Shown: positions 51,183 to 59,011 of the stretch, one piece after another
How positions within the stretch are numbered: the stretch's first letter is position 1
Layout of the letters: each line of letters begins with the position of its first letter
DNA from: Agathobaculum massiliense
GTDB lineage: Bacteria > Bacillota > Clostridia > Oscillospirales > Butyricicoccaceae
Assembly: GCF_900291975.1 (NCBI RefSeq)
Contig: NZ_OMPN01000001.1
Span: forward strand, 1,798,001-1,862,000
DNA length: 64,000 bases
Direction: 5' to 3'
Program-made: the position numbers and the translations under genes
Notes under the pieces: generated by a model
Told to the model about the DNA's origin: nothing
Database searches by the model: none
The model's input: only the letters and a program-made list of their open reading frames with translations

Positions 51183-51374
51183 CTACCGCCTGCGGTTATA
51201 AAACTCTTTCGGCCTGGGCGGTATTTCCGACCAGAAGATACACGCCCCGTAAAGCTCATGCCGGAAGCTGTCCCTGCCAAGGTACAACTGCACGTCCATT
51301 TTGCCGTTTGGGTACAGGCACAGGACCTTGGAATACTGTTCCGGCAGTTTCTTATTTACACTAACCCATTTCAT
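51183..51374 (-). CDS. Small DUF551-like protein
   Basis: A 63-residue protein beginning MKWVSVNKKLPEQYSKVL and ending FWSEIPPRPKEFYNRR, the tryptophan-bracketed layout of DUF551 proteins common in phages and mobile elements. It lies two bases upstream of the PAPS-reductase-like gene and is probably cotranscribed. Function unknown. Confidence 0.65.
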   Translation of the reverse strand: MKWVSVNKKLPEQYSKVLCLYPNGKMDVQLYLGRDSFRHELYGACIFWSEIPPRPKEFYNRRR

Positions 51375-51582
51375 TTGATTTCCCTCATTAAATCGTTATG
51401 GAACAGGAAAGGCCGGAGTGGGAACAGGGCGCCCCCCGTTTCCGCTTCCGGCCTTTCCTGTATTTACCTGCAATTATTTTATGCAATCATATATATCATC
51501 AACTGCCTTTCGACGGGGAGAAAAACTCCCTCTACTTATAAGGTCACTTACACGGCAAATGCGAATACCCTGAACAGGGAAA

Positions 51583-51987
51583 TTAGAAATATTTTCGCAT
51601 GGCTTTCAGGCCGCGCTGGATAGACGCCTGTACCGCACGGCAGGTAACGGCTTCTTCTGCGGCGATATCCTGTACCGACTGTCCCAGCAAATAATGTGCT
51701 TCAATACGGCGTCCCTGAGCATCCGGCAAAGCATTAAGGGCGTGGCATAATTTTTGGTATTCTTCCATCAGCACAAGGCATTGCTCCGGTGACAGTTCAT
51801 GCAAAGAAATAAATCGTTCGGTATTCGTTGATGCATCCAGAGAAATGACTTTGTTGCGTTTCATGCGCCGGCTGTATACGGATTCATACCGCTTACCTGC
51901 ACAAAGCTCTGCGGCAATTTCCTCCGAAACATTAATCAATTCATCTGTTATGTACCAGTAATAATAGTCCTTTAAGTTGATTTCCAC
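51583..51987 (-). CDS. Sigma-70-like small regulator (Tn916 orf7 position)
   Basis: A 134-residue protein resembling the sigma factor-like Orf7 of Tn916. The C-terminal sigma-4-type helix-turn-helix is in AHYLLGQSVQDIAAEEAVTC, then VQASIQRGLKAMRKYF. A GTG start at 51987 is chosen because GGAGG (51996-52000) lies eight bases upstream and relatives begin with xxxNLKDYYYW; the ATG at 52002 has no ribosome site. A 9-bp inverted repeat (52001-52026) lies right before it. Likely controls element genes. Confidence 0.78.
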   Translation of the reverse strand: MEINLKDYYYWYITDELINVSEEIAAELCAGKRYESVYSRRMKRNKVISLDASTNTERFISLHELSPEQCLVLMEEYQKLCHALNALPDAQGRRIEAHYLLGQSVQDIAAEEAVTCRAVQASIQRGLKAMRKYF

Positions 51988-52000
51988 CTTTTTATCCTCC

Positions 52001-52026
52001 ATTTCGATTGTTTGTTGAATCGAAAT
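52001..52026. promoter_or_regulatory. Inverted repeat at the sigma-like gene
   Basis: Perfect ATTTCGATT-N8-AATCGAAAT. It overlaps the expected 5' end of the sigma-like transcript; possible operator. Confidence 0.45.
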
Positions 52027-52224
52027 GAAGCGGGTGGGCCGCGGCAATGAAACCAAGAGCTATAAATACTTGTTGCGCTGCTGCTGAATACAGATAATTT
52101 ATGCAGCCTATCGAATAGAACGCATAAGGACAAAAAGTAGCACAATAAAAAAACAGGAGTTAACGCATTGTCGCAATAGATAAGGAAAAGATTATCTTAT
52201 TGATACCTCCACGCTGTTTACCTA

Positions 52225-52263
52225 AAAATAAAGCGCCCAGAGAGTTAACCTCTCTGGGCGCTT
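52225..52263 (-). terminator. Terminator of the anti-sigma/secreted-protein transcript
   Basis: A 14-bp perfect stem (52231-52244 with 52250-52263); minus strand continues into a T-rich run. Confidence 0.9.
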
Positions 52264-52288
52264 ATAAATTTTACTTGACAATTAGCAA

Positions 52289-52669
52289 TCAGAACGTAAT
52301 TGTATTTGTTTTGATCTGCTTTGTGTAACCATCAGCATAGAACGTAACATTTGCATAATAGCGATGACCCTTGGTAGCGGGCACGGCGCAGCTATCCTGA
52401 TACTCAATCCCCGAAGACATGGGGCCGGCATAAATTTTGTTGCTGCCTGTCGTTACATCATACAGCTTAATGGATTTAATGCCAAGCTGGCTGTTGATAG
52501 TGTTGGTCTTTACATAAAAATCCAAATACAGGGTAGACGACGTAGCACTAAGCGATGCTTCCGTTTTCCTAAATTCTTTGCTTTCATATACCGCAGCCTG
52601 TGCGCTAAAAGACAACGCACATACGACCAGTAAAAGAACCGAAACCATTCTCTTAATCTTGTTTTTCAT
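52289..52669 (-). CDS. Small secreted protein, unknown
   Basis: A 126-residue protein with a signal peptide (residues 1-25, cut near AQAAV) and a mature part rich in serine, threonine and alternating hydrophobic residues, probably all-beta (YLDFYVKTNT, YYANVTFYADGYTKQ). Three bases separate it from the anti-sigma-like gene before it, so it is the last gene of the sigma-factor operon. It has no cysteine pair or known motif apart from one cysteine. AT-rich like its neighbours. Confidence 0.7.
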   Translation of the reverse strand: MKNKIKRMVSVLLLVVCALSFSAQAAVYESKEFRKTEASLSATSSTLYLDFYVKTNTINSQLGIKSIKLYDVTTGSNKIYAGPMSSGIEYQDSCAVPATKGHRYYANVTFYADGYTKQIKTNTITF

Positions 52670-52672
52670 TTT

Positions 52673-53776
52673 TTAATTCCTTTCGTAAACGGAATCCACG
52701 ATCTGTTTCATTTTTTCAACCGATACTGGGCCGCCGAACGAAACCTCACGATTTCCTATGAGCGCCACAGCATATACATTCTCCAAATTATGCATGATGT
52801 ACCAATCGATGTCTCCTACCGTATAGGTTATTACCGGCCTGTCGTCCTTTTCGAATACTCCGTTGCTGGCTCCTGTCATCATCATAGCGTCAACCGAAAA
52901 AACATATTCGCTTTCAGGGTTTGTGTAATAGGCAGAGAAATCCGTTGTATTGTCTCTATAATCTTTGGTTACGCGAACCTCTGCCTGAACAAATCCCTCT
53001 GGAAAGACGGTCGGAAAAAGCTTTTCCGAAACGCCAAATGCCTCAGCCGTTTCAATGATATCGCTATTGACGATATAGATATATTCCATCGTATGGGCTT
53101 GATTCCATTCAGAAGATTCTTTTTCCAAACCCAAAGCGGCAACATCTGTATCTGGTATGTTGGCAAATTGGGACTCTGATTCGGCTGCCGGAAGCGGAAG
53201 TGGGTTCTCGTTCGAACCAAGCGTCGCATTCTGGTCGTATAATGGCTGTTTTTCCTGCGGAATCTCCGTATAGGTTCCGCGATCGTATTCCGGCATGCCG
53301 GTACGATTCTGCGATGAGCCATCAGGATAGTAAACGATATTTCCATCTTCGGATGTTTCAAAATCAGATTTACGGAAAAATCCGAAAGTTTCTTCACCCC
53401 ATTTTGCGGCATAACTGAACATGCTATGTCCAAAAGCTGCTATACACATAGCATTTAAGATTATAATTACCGCAGCAACTACGACCAAGCGGTACCCCCA
53501 TCGTTTCCGGCGAGAGTTCTTGGCTGTTTTTGCAGACTGAGCTTTCTTCTTTTCATCCAGTCTCGCAATCAGCAGCGCATGTTTACTGCGAAAACGATCT
53601 AAAGAGGCTTCCACATCAATTGGTTCTTTCGGTTTGGCAGCATCACCTAAAGCATCTAAATACTCATGGAATATCTTTTCATCAAAATTAGATTCATCCA
53701 TTTGATTTACTTTTGCTTTCAGTTCTGCTAAATGCTCATGGTCCGGTAAGGAGTTATTCTGTCTGGGGTTCTCCAT
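52673..53776 (-). CDS. Membrane anti-sigma-like protein with DUF4367-type domain
   Basis: A 367-residue protein, presumed partner of the ECF sigma factor encoded just upstream. The cytoplasmic N-terminal half (1-95) is charged and helical; one membrane helix lies near residues 95-118 (RLVVVAAVIIILNAMCIAAF). The extracellular part (120-367) ends with a DUF4367-like fold (ITYTVGDIDWYIMHNLENVY, ALIGNREVSFGGPVSVEKMK). Such proteins often hold sigma factors at the membrane. Start 53776 follows GGGAGG. Confidence 0.8.
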   Translation of the reverse strand: MENPRQNNSLPDHEHLAELKAKVNQMDESNFDEKIFHEYLDALGDAAKPKEPIDVEASLDRFRSKHALLIARLDEKKKAQSAKTAKNSRRKRWGYRLVVVAAVIIILNAMCIAAFGHSMFSYAAKWGEETFGFFRKSDFETSEDGNIVYYPDGSSQNRTGMPEYDRGTYTEIPQEKQPLYDQNATLGSNENPLPLPAAESESQFANIPDTDVAALGLEKESSEWNQAHTMEYIYIVNSDIIETAEAFGVSEKLFPTVFPEGFVQAEVRVTKDYRDNTTDFSAYYTNPESEYVFSVDAMMMTGASNGVFEKDDRPVITYTVGDIDWYIMHNLENVYAVALIGNREVSFGGPVSVEKMKQIVDSVYERN

Positions 53777-53850
53777 CCCATAGCACCTCCCATATTTTCT
53801 TTCATCTGAATAACACGGAAACACAAAAAATTGTGACGGACATTTTTCTA

Positions 53851-54345
53851 TCAGCCTAATTTTTTTCGTTCCCGTTCCATGAGTTTAGCGCAACGCTTTT
53901 TCGCTCTATGCATCTGCGCACGAGTCGCATCATAGGAGCGGCCAAGCCTTTTAGCAATTTCCTCATATTCCATGCGTTCTTCATACCGCCAAGTGAGGAG
54001 TTGACGATCTTCCGGTTTCAAATCCTTTGGTAACGAATCTTGAAAAGAAACCATATCCTGCTGTTCCGCAGCGATTTGCGGGACCTCATCTAAAGATACT
54101 TCATTATGACTTTTCTGTTCACGCAATTCGTTATATGATTGATTCCGCACTACTGTAACAAGCCATGCAAAGATATTGGTATGGTTTTGAAGGTTGTCCT
54201 GTTCTGTAAGTAAAATGAGGAACGCTTCATGTACTATTTCCTCCGCTAATGCATCGCTTTTGACAATGGACTTTGCATAACCGAAAAGGTCTAAATAATA
54301 TTTGCCATACAGATCATCAAAATAAGACTTGTTTTGATTATCCAA
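53851..54345 (-). CDS. ECF-type RNA polymerase sigma factor
   Basis: A 164-residue sigma-70-family factor. Region 2 spans about residues 8-75 (YYLDLFGYAKSIVKSDALAE, then NIFAWLVTVVRNQSYNELRE). Region 4 spans about 105-155 (EDRQLLTWRYEERMEYEEIA, KRLGRSYDATRAQMHRAKKR). It precedes the DUF4367-type membrane protein by about 75 bases, the usual sigma/anti-sigma order. Targets may be the secreted-protein genes on either side. Confidence 0.9.
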   Translation of the reverse strand: MDNQNKSYFDDLYGKYYLDLFGYAKSIVKSDALAEEIVHEAFLILLTEQDNLQNHTNIFAWLVTVVRNQSYNELREQKSHNEVSLDEVPQIAAEQQDMVSFQDSLPKDLKPEDRQLLTWRYEERMEYEEIAKRLGRSYDATRAQMHRAKKRCAKLMERERKKLG

Positions 54346-54368
54346 AATCCAGTTCCCCCCTTAAATGC

Positions 54369-54722
54369 TTATGTAGATTCGCCGCTTTGAAGTGCTTGAA
54401 TTTGTTTCACCAGCAAAACAATCTGTTCCAAGACTCCAACATCAAATTGCTTGGCCGCAAGTATCCCCAAAAGCTGATTAAGATGCGCAACTTTAACTGT
54501 ATTAGGCAGGTTTGCACCTACAATACTGTTGGCATCGGCTCCCAATGCATAGCAGATCGACAGCAATGCAGGCAAACTGACTACCGTACCTCTTTCTACA
54601 TTACTGATATGCTGCACAGAAAGACCTGTTTTCTCAGCAAGCTTGGACTGTGACCAACCTTTTTGTTCCCTGAACAGGCTGATGTTTCGACCGATTTCTG
54701 CATAGTCAACCGTAAATTCCAT
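54369..54722 (-). CDS. XRE-family regulator
   Basis: A 117-residue DNA-binding protein. Helix-turn-helix at about residues 10-65: ISLFREQKGWSQSKLAEKTG, then LSVQHISNVERGTVVSLPAL. The C-terminal half (LLGILAAKQFDVGVLEQIVL) is helical. The start at 54722 has AAAGG at moderate distance; an in-frame ATG at 54734 is too close to that site. It is cotranscribed with the ECF sigma gene (23 bases apart). The inverted-repeat-rich region before it may hold its operators. Confidence 0.8.
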   Translation of the reverse strand: MEFTVDYAEIGRNISLFREQKGWSQSKLAEKTGLSVQHISNVERGTVVSLPALLSICYALGADANSIVGANLPNTVKVAHLNQLLGILAAKQFDVGVLEQIVLLVKQIQALQSGEST

Positions 54723-55264
54723 AGATGTGTTCATCCTTTCGAGCGTCGAAACAATTTTAAAATAGTCTCGCTCGGCGGAAAACAATCTATACCAATAATA
54801 CTATTATTGCAGTTCTATTTTACGGCGTTTTTCAAAAATTTTCAATAAAATAAAATTTAAGCCTGTTTTGCGTAACCCATCCAATTAAATAACACATAAA
54901 TCGACTATTTGTGACGAAAAATTCAAAAAAATATTTCTGGAGAAATTTAAGTTTTTCGTCACAAATGAGGATAACTTGGTGTTATTTAGATAGAGGGGGA
55001 GAAAACATTCATTATCTTTTCGAGCGTCAAGAAAGATTATCTAAATATTCTCCCTCTCTACGTTAGAGAATAAAGTTCCAGATTTTTTGTTGGCGCGAAA
55101 ATACTTGGAACAATTCTTAATACCTACAGAAAGAAGGGATATTTTAATTCAAAAAGCTAAACATTTGATCGCAAAAACGAGAGTTAAAGTAGTATGAATT
55201 TTATTTAAGAGTCTAGTTCATTTTGCAACTCAATTCTCTATTGTCAAAACGGGAGGCTCGTAAC
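54723..55264. other. Intergenic region with nested inverted repeats
   Basis: About 540 AT-rich bases between divergent transcripts, without a convincing gene. Contents: an 11-base direct repeat TTTCGAGCGTC at 54737-54747 and 55018-55028; 10-bp arms 54886-54895 / 54979-54988; 15-bp arms 54907-54921 / 54952-54966; and 13-bp arms 54991-55003 / 55048-55060 with one mismatch. Confidence 0.8.
54886..55060. repeat. Nested and adjacent inverted repeats
   Basis: Perfect 15-bp arms ATTTGTGACGAAAAA (54907-54921) and its complement (54952-54966) lie inside perfect 10-bp arms TAAATAACAC (54886-54895) and GTGTTATTTA (54979-54988). A third pair, 54991-55003 and 55048-55060, matches at 12 of 13. Transcribed, these would give two consecutive large hairpins. 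No transposase is nearby. Could be a regulatory RNA, a set of operators or a transfer-origin-like site. Confidence 0.75.
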
Positions 55265-55873
55265 ATGAAGCAGATAAAAGATATGTTTTTAATTCGCAAA
55301 GCAATGTCATTTATATTAATTCTATCCCTATTAACCGTCCCTGCTTTTGCCGCTACAAATACTAAAAGCGCCAATTTTAGTTGTAATAGCACACCACCGT
55401 CGGGATTTAATCTTTTTCACCCGACTACAGGATCGATCACTGGCACCTATAATTCTGCCTCTACAACCGTTTCCACTAAGGTTAACTTCAGCTATACCAC
55501 AGCAGCAGTGTCTAAAATCAATGCATACAATACTTCTAAAAAGTATACTGGTATTGATATAAAGGATGTCGGGAATTCTTTCCATGCGTATTCGGTTACA
55601 AGTACCGCGCCAAATATTAAAACAGACATTGAAACGAATAGTGGCCATGACTATTACAATGAAGCCGAAATTGTCATATTTGGCTCTTTAACTGCTGGAA
55701 AAACCTATAGCATGACAGCTTCCTGGACCGACTATCGCAAGGGTTTTCTCAGCAACGTATTTAGAGTACATGCCGAGCTGAGCGAAAAAGGTGTTTCAGA
55801 TTATAACGTTATTGCGGGAGGCTATAAACAATTGGCCGATCTATCTTATGGTAAAACCGCAGGGTATCCTTGA
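55265..55873 (+). CDS. Secreted protein, unknown
   Basis: A 202-residue protein with a signal peptide (residues 1-30, cut near AFAAT). The mature part is serine/threonine/asparagine-rich and looks beta-stranded (TTVSTKVNFSYTTAAVSK, YSMTASWTDYRKGF). GGGAGG precedes the ATG at 55265. It is the first of three same-strand genes in the AT-rich island and is divergent from the sigma-factor operon. Family not recognised; the style resembles the small secreted protein at 52289. Confidence 0.65.
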   Translation: MKQIKDMFLIRKAMSFILILSLLTVPAFAATNTKSANFSCNSTPPSGFNLFHPTTGSITGTYNSASTTVSTKVNFSYTTAAVSKINAYNTSKKYTGIDIKDVGNSFHAYSVTSTAPNIKTDIETNSGHDYYNEAEIVIFGSLTAGKTYSMTASWTDYRKGFLSNVFRVHAELSEKGVSDYNVIAGGYKQLADLSYGKTAGYP

Positions 55874-55921
55874 ACTGTTCAACTAACTTATCACGCTTAG
55901 ACAGAAACGGAGGTTTTATTC

Positions 55922-56536
55922 ATGAAAAAGTTTTGGGGATTAAGTATTGTTGCGCTATTGCTTTGTCCAACTATACTATTTGGCAGCTTCGCAAGTGCAG
56001 ATAGCACCTCTCCCATAATACAGCCGCAAAATATCCAAACTCGTAATCAATTGGCAGAATACGTTGATAACATAAATAATATCAATCACACAATAGATCA
56101 AACAGTGGAATCCTCTTCCCACATTGCGGCTACTATTACTTTTTCCCAATACCTCTCTTTTGATGAACTGCAAACTTATATCAGCAATTATGATGTTGAA
56201 TTACAACAAATTCAACTCAGGGGTATAATGGAAGATGGCACACGAGTAACTATCGCAACGCTTACCGATAAGGGTATGGAATATACCGAGAATTTGATGT
56301 ATACTCAAGCGGCAGAACAAAACTTTAATCTGGTTGGGATTACAGATGTATACGCATACATTTCTCCTAATCAAATTGATGAATTATCAAATGATAATTT
56401 AACATATCTGGTCGATACCTCGGGAAACGATTCTGGTAATGGAATTACAGCCGTAAATGACGAGAGTGGAGCGACTTCGTCTTCGGTATTCCCGAAATCC
56501 TTAACTTGGGAGCTTGAAGAACTGGGTTTGCTGTAA
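55922..56536 (+). CDS. Secreted protein, unknown
   Basis: A 204-residue protein with a signal peptide (residues 1-26, FGSFASADS). The mature region has FDELQTYISNYDVELQQIQL and a segment rich in asparagine and serine near the C-terminus. ACGGAGG lies before the start. It is 48 bases after the preceding gene and 12 before the next, so the three are likely one operon. Function unknown. Confidence 0.65.
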   Translation: MKKFWGLSIVALLLCPTILFGSFASADSTSPIIQPQNIQTRNQLAEYVDNINNINHTIDQTVESSSHIAATITFSQYLSFDELQTYISNYDVELQQIQLRGIMEDGTRVTIATLTDKGMEYTENLMYTQAAEQNFNLVGITDVYAYISPNQIDELSNDNLTYLVDTSGNDSGNGITAVNDESGATSSSVFPKSLTWELEELGLL

Positions 56537-56548
56537 AAAGGTAGCATC

Positions 56549-56968
56549 ATGCGGACAAAAATTATCATAGGCTTAGTAATTCTTGTTTTTATCTTTTCCG
56601 GATACTGGTTATTGAGTCCCGTCGAATATCAGGTTCCTCCTGAATATGATTGCTTGCATATTTCTGTTTCCGGTGCGCCAGCATTTGAAATCAGCGATCC
56701 TGATACAGTAGAATCTCTAGTTGAAGCTATTAACTCTACTACCTACAGGAAACGAATGCAGCGTATTACAGATGCTCCAGAGAACTTAGCGGCAGTAATT
56801 CAACTCGTAGATCGTGATACAAACACATCCGTGGTCGATGTAATTGTCCTGTCGACATATGAAGGGAATCATTCTTTTGGAATATCTGATGGGGACAAGG
56901 ATTTGATAGCGGTTTCCCCTGATCTGTTAGAAACCTGTATTGATTCTCTGATAGACAGGGTTCAATAA
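56549..56968 (+). CDS. Membrane-anchored extracellular protein, unknown
   Basis: A 139-residue protein with one N-terminal hydrophobic helix (residues 4-24, IIIGLVILVFIFSGYWLL) and an extracellular part of about 115 residues with alternating beta and helical pattern (AVIQLVDRDTNTSVVDVIVL). The start follows AAAAGGTAG. Last gene of the small operon; a strong terminator follows. No recognised family. Confidence 0.65.
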   Translation: MRTKIIIGLVILVFIFSGYWLLSPVEYQVPPEYDCLHISVSGAPAFEISDPDTVESLVEAINSTTYRKRMQRITDAPENLAAVIQLVDRDTNTSVVDVIVLSTYEGNHSFGISDGDKDLIAVSPDLLETCIDSLIDRVQ

Positions 56969-57020
56969 GCACCGGTTCTACAAAGCCCTTAACCGAATCG
57001 CATGCTAACGTAACGTCAGA

Positions 57021-57072
57021 CAAGCAACACATCTGCCTTATGATATGCAGATGTGTTGCTTGCTGTTTTTAT
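57021..57072 (+). terminator. Terminator of the three-gene secreted-protein operon
   Basis: A 16-bp perfect stem (57021-57036 with 57047-57062) followed by a T-rich tail. Confidence 0.92.
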
Positions 57073-57076
57073 TTTG

Positions 57077-57988
57077 TTATACGAATGAACGGTTTATTTT
57101 CCAATTGCCGCTCGCTTTTTCAAGCTGCAGCTTGAACTGAGAAACCAGCGTCATACCCGTGCGCCGGTCAAGGTACTGCACCGCTGTATCGGCCGTCACA
57201 GTATCGTCCTGTCTGGTGTAGACCGGATTTACCAGCCCCGCGAATACATAGCTTTCATTTTCAATCACCGGCAGTACGCCGCCGCTTGCATAGTAAGAAA
57301 GCTCCTGCCCGCTGGCCGCAGGATACAGCTTGAAAAACGCAGTCAAAAACTCCGTGATCTCGGCGCTTTCCTGCGCGGATACCGTGCCGTCCGGCTCGGC
57401 TACTTTGGGTGCATAGCCGGACTTTGCAGGCTTGCCCGTTATCGTCGGGTTCCGGATAATCACCATATCGCCCGAATCATCTGCATAAACGCAAACCTCG
57501 TATGCAGATGTTACAAGCCTGCTTTCCGTCCCATCCGTAATATCCTGCGATACCGTAAAGATAACGGAATACGCGCTGTCCCCAGCTTGTTCCACAGACC
57601 AGACCTGTACATCCTGTACCTTAGAGGATACCGGTATGTCGCTGCGCACCGTATCCGCGTTCAGTGCCTGCAGCCCGTCCGTGAGGTAGTATTTCAGGTT
57701 TTCCGTCCGTTGCTCTATTGCAGCCGCAGATTTTTCCCACGAGTAATATACCCTGGCAAAGTTGGTTGTAAAGCTCTCGATTGCATTTGTGTCCGTGACT
57801 TCCGCCTGCACCACCGTCGTTTCATGGACGGTGTGCGTATCCACCGCGGTAAAATCCTTATACACCGCGAAAGCAAACGCGCAGACAAGCAGCGCCCACA
57901 GCGCGGTCACCACCGGCCGCCGCGTCCCGATATGCAGGACGCGCGGCTTTTTTTCTTCTGCCTGCTTTTTGTCTCTATTCTGGAACAT
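57077..57988 (-). CDS. Conjugative transfer protein TcpC (Tn916 Orf13-like)
   Basis: A 303-residue bitopic membrane protein of the conjugation channel, resembling VirB8. One membrane helix lies near residues 28-45 (PVVTALWALLVCAFAFAVYK). Two NTF2-like extracellular domains follow (about 70-185 and 195-300). In Tn916 and pCW3, TcpC-type proteins interact with other channel parts. It is the last transfer gene reading leftward and starts 24 bases after the hydrolase gene. Confidence 0.87.
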   Translation of the reverse strand: MFQNRDKKQAEEKKPRVLHIGTRRPVVTALWALLVCAFAFAVYKDFTAVDTHTVHETTVVQAEVTDTNAIESFTTNFARVYYSWEKSAAAIEQRTENLKYYLTDGLQALNADTVRSDIPVSSKVQDVQVWSVEQAGDSAYSVIFTVSQDITDGTESRLVTSAYEVCVYADDSGDMVIIRNPTITGKPAKSGYAPKVAEPDGTVSAQESAEITEFLTAFFKLYPAASGQELSYYASGGVLPVIENESYVFAGLVNPVYTRQDDTVTADTAVQYLDRRTGMTLVSQFKLQLEKASGNWKINRSFV

Positions 57989-58012
57989 ATCATTTCCCTG
58001 CCTTTCTTAAAT

Positions 58013-59011
58013 TCATTGCCTTACCCGTCCGGCGCAGACGAGATGCGCCTGCCAATAGGCGCCCGTCAAATCCGCGTAACCGATCGGATTGCCCGCATGG
58101 TACATCCGGTTACCGCCAGCATAAATTCCAACATGCGTGATATAATCCCCGCAGTGGTACGTCCCCTGAAAGAACACCAGATCGCCCGGCTTTGCATCCT
58201 CAAACGGGATGTGCTGGGCCGCGTCATACTGCGCCTGCGCGGTGCGCGGCAGCGTGATACCCACCGTACCGAAGCACCATTGCGTCAGGCCGGAGCAGTC
58301 AAAGGAGGAGGCGGGAGACGCGCCGCCATAGACATAAGCCCACCCCTGGTACTTTAACGCTTCATTCATAATGGCCTGCACGGCCGCATCATCAAAGTGC
58401 GCGGCATACAAATACTGCGATACCAGCCGGACATAAAACATATTGCCGTAGTTATACCGCCAGCCGCCGTTTTCCGCTACCGAAATTTCATTCTCATAAG
58501 GTACGCGCACCCCGCCGGACTTTTCCTCCGCGAAAGCCTGTGCCAACTGGAAGCTGTACCTGCCGCCGCGTGCCGCAGCATAATCCAGAAAGCCGCCGCC
58601 GTAGTTGTACGCCTGTATCGCGCTGTCCAGATCACAGCCGAGCCGGTCTGCTTTAGCGAGCAGTTCTGCAAAATACCTGCACCCCTGACGGATAGAGCTT
58701 TCCGCATCCAGCGAGTTCGGGGGCAGCCCCATGGATTCCGAGGATTGCATCACATCCTCCAGCATGCCGCCGGATTCCACCTGCATGATCGCCAGCAGGA
58801 CGTTTACATACTCGGATATCCCGTACTGCGCCGCGTACCGTTCCACCATCGGCCTGTATGCCAGCACCTCCGCAGACAGGTCTGCGCCGCCATAATAAAC
58901 GCCGCCCCCGCCGTTGTCGTCAGATGCAAACAGGATGGCAGCCAGCAGGGGCAGGCAGAAAAGGGCGGCGAGCATCCCTGCAAATGGCAGCGCCAGATAT
59001 TTCAGCTTCAT
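58013..59011 (-). CDS. CwlT-like peptidoglycan hydrolase (Tn916 Orf14-like)
   Basis: Bifunctional wall hydrolase opening the cell wall for conjugation. An N-terminal membrane segment (residues 7-28) leads to a lysozyme-like domain (about 45-170; AIMQVESGGMLEDVMQSSES with the catalytic glutamate, YNYGGGFLDYA). The NlpC/P60 endopeptidase domain follows (about 210-332) with catalytic cysteine in SFDCSGLTQW near residue 235 and histidine in DYITHVGIYAGG. It overlaps the orf15-type gene by four bases. Confidence 0.92.
   Translation of the reverse strand: MKLKYLALPFAGMLAALFCLPLLAAILFASDDNGGGGVYYGGADLSAEVLAYRPMVERYAAQYGISEYVNVLLAIMQVESGGMLEDVMQSSESMGLPPNSLDAESSIRQGCRYFAELLAKADRLGCDLDSAIQAYNYGGGFLDYAAARGGRYSFQLAQAFAEEKSGGVRVPYENEISVAENGGWRYNYGNMFYVRLVSQYLYAAHFDDAAVQAIMNEALKYQGWAYVYGGASPASSFDCSGLTQWCFGTVGITLPRTAQAQYDAAQHIPFEDAKPGDLVFFQGTYHCGDYITHVGIYAGGNRMYHAGNPIGYADLTGAYWQAHLVCAGRVRQ

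Larger units (their letters stand above)
51988..52288. other. Gap with inverted repeat and terminator
   Basis: Holds the 52001-52026 inverted repeat and the 52231-52263 terminator. No open frame with a ribosome site is convincing between them. Confidence 0.6.

Noticed and set aside
55060-55145. Short peptide frame upstream of the secreted-protein operon
   Set aside because: A roughly 28-codon open stretch has no ATG/GTG/TTG start with a ribosome site; it may be a gene remnant but cannot be supported.
44467-57000. Antibiotic-resistance cargo (tetM or similar)
   Set aside because: No ribosome-protection, efflux or modifying enzyme gene is encoded in the cargo interval within this window.
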